Positions 58,874-64,000 of a DNA stretch of 64,000 bases are shown in pieces; within the stretch, counting starts at the first letter, position 1, and every line of letters starts with the position of its first letter. This DNA comes from Begonia masoniana (lineage: Eukaryota > Streptophyta > Magnoliopsida > Cucurbitales > Begoniaceae). The stretch covers positions 27,952,788-28,016,787 of the forward strand of contig CM039508.1 of NCBI GenBank assembly GCA_022432975.1. The letters run 5' to 3'. The position numbers and the translations under genes are program-made. The notes beneath the pieces are model-generated. The model did no database searches, had not been told where the DNA came from, and was given only the letters and a program-made list of their open reading frames with translations.

Positions 58874-59582
58874 TTAGAGTACGATTCCGCTTTCAGCTAC
58901 ACCATTTTGTTGTGGTGTACCAGGCATTGTATACTGTGCATAAATACCTCGACTTTCGAGAAACCTTGCAAATGGACCTTTACATTGTCCACTTTCATCG
59001 AATTTTTCGTAATATTCACTACCTCTATCAGACCTCACAACCTTTACTTTTCTATCTAACTGTCTTTCCACCTCATTTATAAACGTTTCTAAAACATTCA
59101 CAGATTGAGACTTTTCATGCAGTAAATACAAATAACCATAACGTGAGTAATCATCAATAAATGTGATGAAATACCTTTCGCCGTTCCAAGACGGAGCATC
59201 GAATGGACCACATATATCAGTGTGTATCAACTCTAATAGTCCATTGCTTCTTGTGCCCTTAATTTTAGATGTGTGTAGTTTGTTTACCTTTGATACAATC
59301 TATACATACATCCCAGTCATTAAAATCTAATTTAGGTAAAATATCACATTTCATTAACCTCATTATCCTTTCTTTAGATATATGACCTAATCTTTGATGC
59401 CACAAGAAAGTTGAACTCTCATTAAGTGCACTACGTTTAATACCAACATCATTATCAACATGAAATAGAGATTCTATAAATTTAACATTAAGATTGAATT
59501 GATACAAACCATCTAATAAAATACCAGAACCATAATAATATTTTTTGTTTGTACAATACAAATAAACCGTTCTCAATCTCAA
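58874..59582 (-). pseudogene. Copia gag-preintegrase and integrase core (minus-strand element)
   Basis: 59582-59265 encodes the zinc-binding module (TFLWHQRLGHISKERIMRL, WDVCIDCIKGKQTT), then a stop. 59230-58874 encodes the catalytic core: IHTDICGPFDAPSWNGERYF (first Asp), VVRSDRGSEYYEKF (second Asp) and GTPQQNGVAE (Glu). Downstream the frame is broken before the nested element at 58792. The rest of the domain is at 45988 and below. Confidence 0.88.
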
Positions 59583-60135
59583 AATTAAAGCCTTTACAAT
59601 CCAACTTAGAAACAGAAACTAAATTCCTAGCACATTCAGGAACATAGAGACACTCTTCAAGATCCAAATGACAACCAGTGTCCAGGATCAATCTATACGT
59701 CCCAATCCCTTCTATGCGAGCCTTCATTCTGTTTACCATATACAAGAACTTTTCAGTTCCTTTTATGGGTTGGATCGAAAGAAATCCTTGCGTAACATGA
59801 GACACATGAGTAGTAGCACCAGAATTTAACCACCAAGTATTATTAGGTACTTCCATAATATTTGATTCAAAACATACTGAAACAAATAATATACCTTTCT
59901 TTTCAAACAAGATTTTTCTTTTCGGGCAATCTTTCTTGAAGTGCTCAATCTTGTTACAGAAATAGCATTTAAGCTCCTTTCGGATATGTCCCTCATTCAC
60001 ATTTAATGGTACTTTTCCCTTCTTCCGGTTCTTCTCACTTGGTCCTTTCTTGCTACCAGTTCCTTCATGCTGAAATATCAAGTTAATGGATTGATCTTTT
60101 ATTTTCTTCAACCTCCCTTCTTCTTGAATTAACAT
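59488..60135 (-). pseudogene. Copia gag C-terminus and protease (minus-strand element)
   Basis: 215 codons with a basic stretch (KKGPSEKNRKKGKVPLN), a CCHC zinc knuckle (CYFCNKIEHFKKDC) and the protease motif WWLNSGATTHVSH, in which the catalytic Asp of the usual LDSGATTH is Asn. Then GTEKFLYMVNRMKARIEGIG and ECLYVPECARNLVSVSKL, the rest of protease. The D-to-N change alone should stop polyprotein processing. Confidence 0.88.
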
Positions 60136-60698
60136 GGCATTTATTTCCTAAAAGTTCCATTTCTCTTTTATGGTGTTATAATTCACCTAGAACTAACCAA
60201 ATTCAAGAGGAAGAGAGTTGACGATGAATTCAACCAAGAATGATTCATTAACATCCATCCCCAATGACTTCAGCTTGGCAGCTAGATTTGCCATACATGT
60301 TACATGATCATAAATGGATTGCGACCAATCAAACTTCTTGTCGTCAACTCACTCATGAGATTTCCAACAACGGACTTATCTGTAATGTCCGATTGGGAGT
60401 ATTCCTTAATTCTCAACATGAACTCCTTAGCGTTGTCAGTCTTTGGCATCGATGGCTTAACATTTTCAGCTATCATCAACTTCATCAAGCTCATACATAG
60501 TCGGTTAGATCGCTCCCAAGTCTCAACAACAGACTTGTCAGGATCCGTACTGGTCTCATTAATGGCTGCCGGCTTTTGACAAATTAATGCTGCGTCTAAA
60601 CCTATTATACCCAATTGAAATTGGATTTGTTCATACCAATCAGCATAATTTAAGCCGTTGAACTTAACCAAGTTGTTGCCAGAAGATAACACATTCAT
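60136..60698 (-). pseudogene. Copia gag N-terminus (minus-strand element)
   Basis: From 60698: MNVLSSGNNLVKFNGLNYAD, WYEQIQFQLGIIGLDAAL, WERSNRLCMSLMKLMIAENV, MLRIKEYSQSDITDKSV, the plant Copia gag layout. The frame fails near 60300 and continues in another frame to the next fragment at 60135. Start chosen at the Met before the conserved FNGLNYADWYEQ. Confidence 0.8.
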
Positions 60699-61541
60699 AA
60701 ATGCTGCAAAACATACATGCTCATACTTTAATACTTTGAGTAAACATTAATAGATTCAAACAAACAGTAATTCATTTCTTAAATCACCTTTAAGCAAAAT
60801 TTAAGAAACAATCTCAGCTATCAATTATGCTATCAAGATATACTTTAATAAACACATAAACATATTCAAATCAACATGCTCAACATCTTTAGATATGTAA
60901 CCATATCAATCTAATATGCATACATGTCTCTTTCATATTATCAATTACAAACATTGGTCCATCTTTGGATGACTTTATAATGTTGTAATCAATAATGTCA
61001 AACGTTTTGTTCAATCAATCATTAGCATTCTTTCATACAAAACGAATGATATTTACACAATCGAATATTGATCCTTTCAAACTAGGCCACTTTAGCGACT
61101 AACAAGTTTCTTTTATATCAAGTATTCAATTAAATGTAACGTACCGTAATCACCATACATGAGAAAAAATTAAAATATCAAAAAAATATGAACAAACAAT
61201 CGCCGATCGATCGGCACATTCACAATTAACAATAGCCGATCGATCGGCGGATTCTGCCGATCGATCTTCGCCGATCGATCGGCACCATCTCTGTTTTTTG
61301 TTCGATAAGAAAAACAGTGTCGTTGCTGATCGATCAGCTATATTAGCCAATCGATCGGCTCTCTATAAATTTTTTTTTTTAAACAACCAGAAACTTTAAT
61401 GACCGGAAACCATAATCGACCGATGATCGGAAACTATAATCAACCGACGACCGGAAACTATAATCTGTCAAACTTTTCAAGCAAAACATACTTCGAGTAA
61501 TCCAGTCAACACAAATGGTGAACAACACGTTATAGAACCAT
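60699..61541 (-). other. 5' leader of the minus-strand Copia element, with palindrome cluster
   Basis: Non-coding leader between the primer site (61542-61553) and gag. 61202-61360 carries six GATCGATC-type sites, three of them as the perfect 14 bp palindrome gccgatcgatcggc. 61399-61468 holds three ~24 bp repeats (gaccggaaactataatc type). Confidence 0.75.
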
Positions 61542-61555
61542 GCTCTGATACCAAT

Positions 61556-62025
61556 TAAAAGCATTATAAAACTGTAAATGCTATCCAATAACTTTTATCC
61601 CATTATAATGTTGTTAATTCAACCATACTTGTGAAATAGAAATAACTATTTAAACTCTACTAACCTTGGTCCATCGCTTATTGCAGAATACTATTTTCTC
61701 TCCTTAAATCTTTCTCTTTAAGTTTCTCTTTGATGATACAGAGATTGAGATTAATTGCTTAGACTTTGAATCTCTAGTTAGAAGTAAGAAGAAGACAACC
61801 ATTCAAAGGCAACCTTCCATACTTACCATTTCCCTTATGTCTATTCATTCATAGCTCTTCAACTATAATGTATATTATCTTAATAAGGATAAGGAGAGGG
61901 AATTCAAACCCAATTGATTTTATTTCTTGTATACTCAACAACTATCACATTGAGCACTTTAATATAAAGTCAATGTAACTATAATTTACATGAGCCACAA
62001 ATAAATTATTAAAAATAATCTAACA
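61556..62025 (-). repeat. 5' LTR of the minus-strand Copia element
   Basis: 470 bp partner of 42949-43432, with a tRNA-Met primer site next to it (plus gctctgatacca, 61542-61553). Confidence 0.92.
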
Positions 62026-62030
62026 CATCT

Positions 62031-64000
62031 TACCTACTGCGTGCTGTTACTTGTTATGTTAATGTTTTTGACTCACTCTATATATGTTCTGCTTCCTTGT
62101 AACTCTATATATGTTTTGAATTTGACCATTTTATTAATTGTTTTGGAATAACAAAAACAATTAATTTGATTTGTTATTGTACTTTCACGTTTGTTAGGAA
62201 GGAAACGTTGTTCCCCCTGCTGATCCCCTCGGATGATCTTTCTTTCTCTTATGTTTTGTTGTGTGTTCTTATTTTTTGTTTGTGATGCAAAGTGACCCCT
62301 TGAGCTTCGAGGCACTGTAACTTTTACTTCTGATGTCAGAATCACTATTATAATATATTCAGACGACGCTCTCATAGAGACCTACAATTTGTCACCGGGT
62401 TTATCAGCGACGACCATTTTCGAGTCCAAAAACAGACGTTTGGGGCTTCATTGTTGTTGCCTATGTCGTTGATTTTTTTTTCCTCTTCTGTACTATTCAC
62501 TATCTTGTATTTTGCTGTTGAGATGTACGGTTGTCTTTTTACATGTGGTTCTTCGTCTCGTTTCTGCCTGAGCTCCTCTTTCTCTACGTATGTAGCTTAT
62601 TTCCCTTTTTCTTCTCTTGATGGGTACTGTAACACTTCTGAAGCAAAATTCGTTTTTTTTTTTTTATTCTATTCATTGAATAGGTTGTAACCAAGCGTGT
62701 ACTGTTTTAGTTTAGATTTCATGATATAGCTAAGCATAAGTAGTTGATACTATATTGTATGTTGTGATACACAAGTTCTCTTGGCCATTATTATTCAGTT
62801 TCAACTTGCACACTTGTTGAGCAAAGCGATTAGAATGTGCTCATTCAAGTTATCAAAGGTTTGATAACCAACCTACTAATTTCTTATTGAAAGATCTACT
62901 TCTTATTGAAATTGGGCACTTTTGTGTTTTCCTATTAATATAAGAAATTCTGTATTAAAAATGAAAAGAAAACTCCGATTCTTTTAGAAGGAGTTGTTTG
63001 AAGAGAGTTATAACATGTTATTTGATGTTTATCTTCTATAGTGTATGTTTCTTGAAATTTTTCTGATGCTGTGGGGCATGGAATTTTATTTGATGTTCTA
63101 GCTTGTTATTCTGATGCTGTGGAGTAGGGATTTTTTTTCTTCATTCAACTGCTATTTCATTTTATGGTGTTGATTGTGGTGATTTGTAAATTGTTGTTTC
63201 AATTTCATGGTAATGTACTTTTCAATTTCAGTCCTAGGTGATTCTTTGCTAATGGCATGAGCTCCCAATGAAGAAAAAATTTCTTTGATTCATATATATA
63301 TGTATTTGAAGTTATATTTAGAACTATGAGATTCATTCTTAAATATGGTGCCATTTGCTTCTCACCTGAAACGTTGATGCAGAGTTCTCAGCTTTTAGTT
63401 TTTGCCCATGGCAAATGAATGCAGAACTGTTTTTCTTTATTATATATATATTATGTATGCATCTATTAAACATGTGTAAAAATCTTACTAATTCAGTGTC
63501 ATATTGCATGATCAGAATGGAGATTCTAGGTTGTTTTATGTGAGAAAAGTTTTGGAAAAAGAGAACTTGAGTTGATAAAGAAAAATGAGAAATTATCCTT
63601 GAATGTGCATGGAGCATTTGAAATGGAAATTCATGCATATGCCGAAGAACTGAAAGTAACTGTTTGTTTTTGCAACACAATAATTGCCAGGTAAACTTTT
63701 TTTCTCTATTAATATAAAGCACACTCCACTTAAATATACATATTTCTGCTTGAGATTCATTCGGAAGCAAAAATTATTTTAACATTTTTATCTCTGTTCA
63801 TCTATAATGTTACAGAACAGGTTGTGATCGAGGATGTACTATTTTAGTTTAGATTACATGATAGAGCTAAGCATTAGTAGTTGATACTATTGTATTTTGT
63901 TATACACAAGTTCTCTTGGCCATAATTATTCAGGAAATGTGTTTTTATCATTTAACTGCTATTTCATGTTTGTGGTGTTGATTTTGGTGATTTATAAAGT
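62031..64000. other. Non-coding right flank with diverged direct duplication
   Basis: No gene recognised. 62683-62800 (gtactgttttagtttagatt, acacaagttctcttggccat) recurs at 63819-63935. 63140-63195 (caactgctatttcat, tggtgttgattgtggtg) recurs at 63951-64000. About 330 bases present between the two blocks in the first copy are missing in the second. ORFs here (62451-62690, 63339-63770 minus) have no recognisable domain. Confidence 0.5.

Larger units (their letters stand above)
42949..62025 (-). mobile_element. Full-length Ty1-copia element, minus strand, split by a 12.8 kb retrotransposon
   Basis: LTRs are 61556-62025 (5', 470 bp) and 42949-43432 (3', 484 bp), TGTTAGATTATTTT to AATGCTTTCA on the minus strand (the 5' copy ends TTTTA), flanked by a perfect catct duplication (42944-42948 and 62026-62030). 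The PBS is the complement of gctctgatacca (61542-61553); the purine tract is the complement of atctcccactt after 43432. Gag, protease, integrase, RT and RNase H are in Copia order with stops and frameshifts. Without the nested element (45989-58792) it is about 6.3 kb. Removing that element restores TAAYMLNRVPSK in integrase. Confidence 0.94.

Overview
This is plant nuclear DNA, most likely from a dicot. It is dense in transposable elements and holds one gene that looks intact. The evidence is plant-type Ty1-copia and Ty3-gypsy polyprotein fragments, initiator-tRNA-Met primer sites, two Cassandra elements carrying a 5S rRNA-like sequence, a decayed Helitron, a hAT-like element, and a single-exon class III chitinase of the hevamine type at 29495-30382. 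I see no prokaryotic feature, tRNA gene or CRISPR array. The species cannot be named from sequence alone.

Layout. 1-8385: remnant of a Copia element (PBS-like site, gag start, gag fragment) split by a 5.6 kb solo LTR (525-6112) holding a ~40 bp tandem array. 8386-10680: decayed Athila-type gypsy pol, minus strand. 10972-13241: 2.3 kb solo LTR. 14400-24400: decayed minus-strand Helitron split by a 3.0 kb solo LTR (18397-21402, 33 bp array) and by an LTR/PBS scrap (22250-22800). 25087-26562: hAT-like element. 26972-28806: Copia remnant. 29495-30382: chitinase. 33271-42846: a Tork/Tnt1-like Copia element with matching LTRs and target-site duplication (TSD), broken by three later insertions (unknown 1.1 kb insert, 2.2 kb solo LTR, Cassandra). 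42949-62025: a second full-length Copia element, minus strand, into which a 12.8 kb non-coding LTR retrotransposon (45989-58792) has jumped. That element has 4.6 and 4.9 kb LTRs filled with 69 bp tandem repeats, and a three-LTR Cassandra sits inside it. 62031-64000: non-coding DNA with a diverged direct duplication.

The most unusual signal is shared by six large LTR copies (525-6112, 10972-13241, 18397-21402, 38861-41091, and the LTR pair of 45989-58792). In element orientation each carries a perfect splice-donor-like CAGGTAAGT, then a short arm of the type CCTACACCAC-GAAC. A tandem-repeat slot follows, then the complementary arm GTTCTGTGGTGTAGG, whose end resembles a splice acceptor. The arms covary between sub-families (CCTACATCACAAAAC with GTTTTGTGATGTAGG), as expected of an RNA stem. 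The repeats in the slot differ by sub-family: ~40 bp x ~57, 33 bp x ~17, 69 bp x ~35 or ~46, and 97 bp x 2. I infer an LTR-embedded, stem-bounded and possibly spliced cassette in which minisatellites arise and expand. This is inferred from sequence and untested.

Only the chitinase is likely to make a working protein. Every transposon ORF is broken by stops, frameshifts or insertions. The very long ORFs over the tandem arrays are artefacts of stop-free repeat units.
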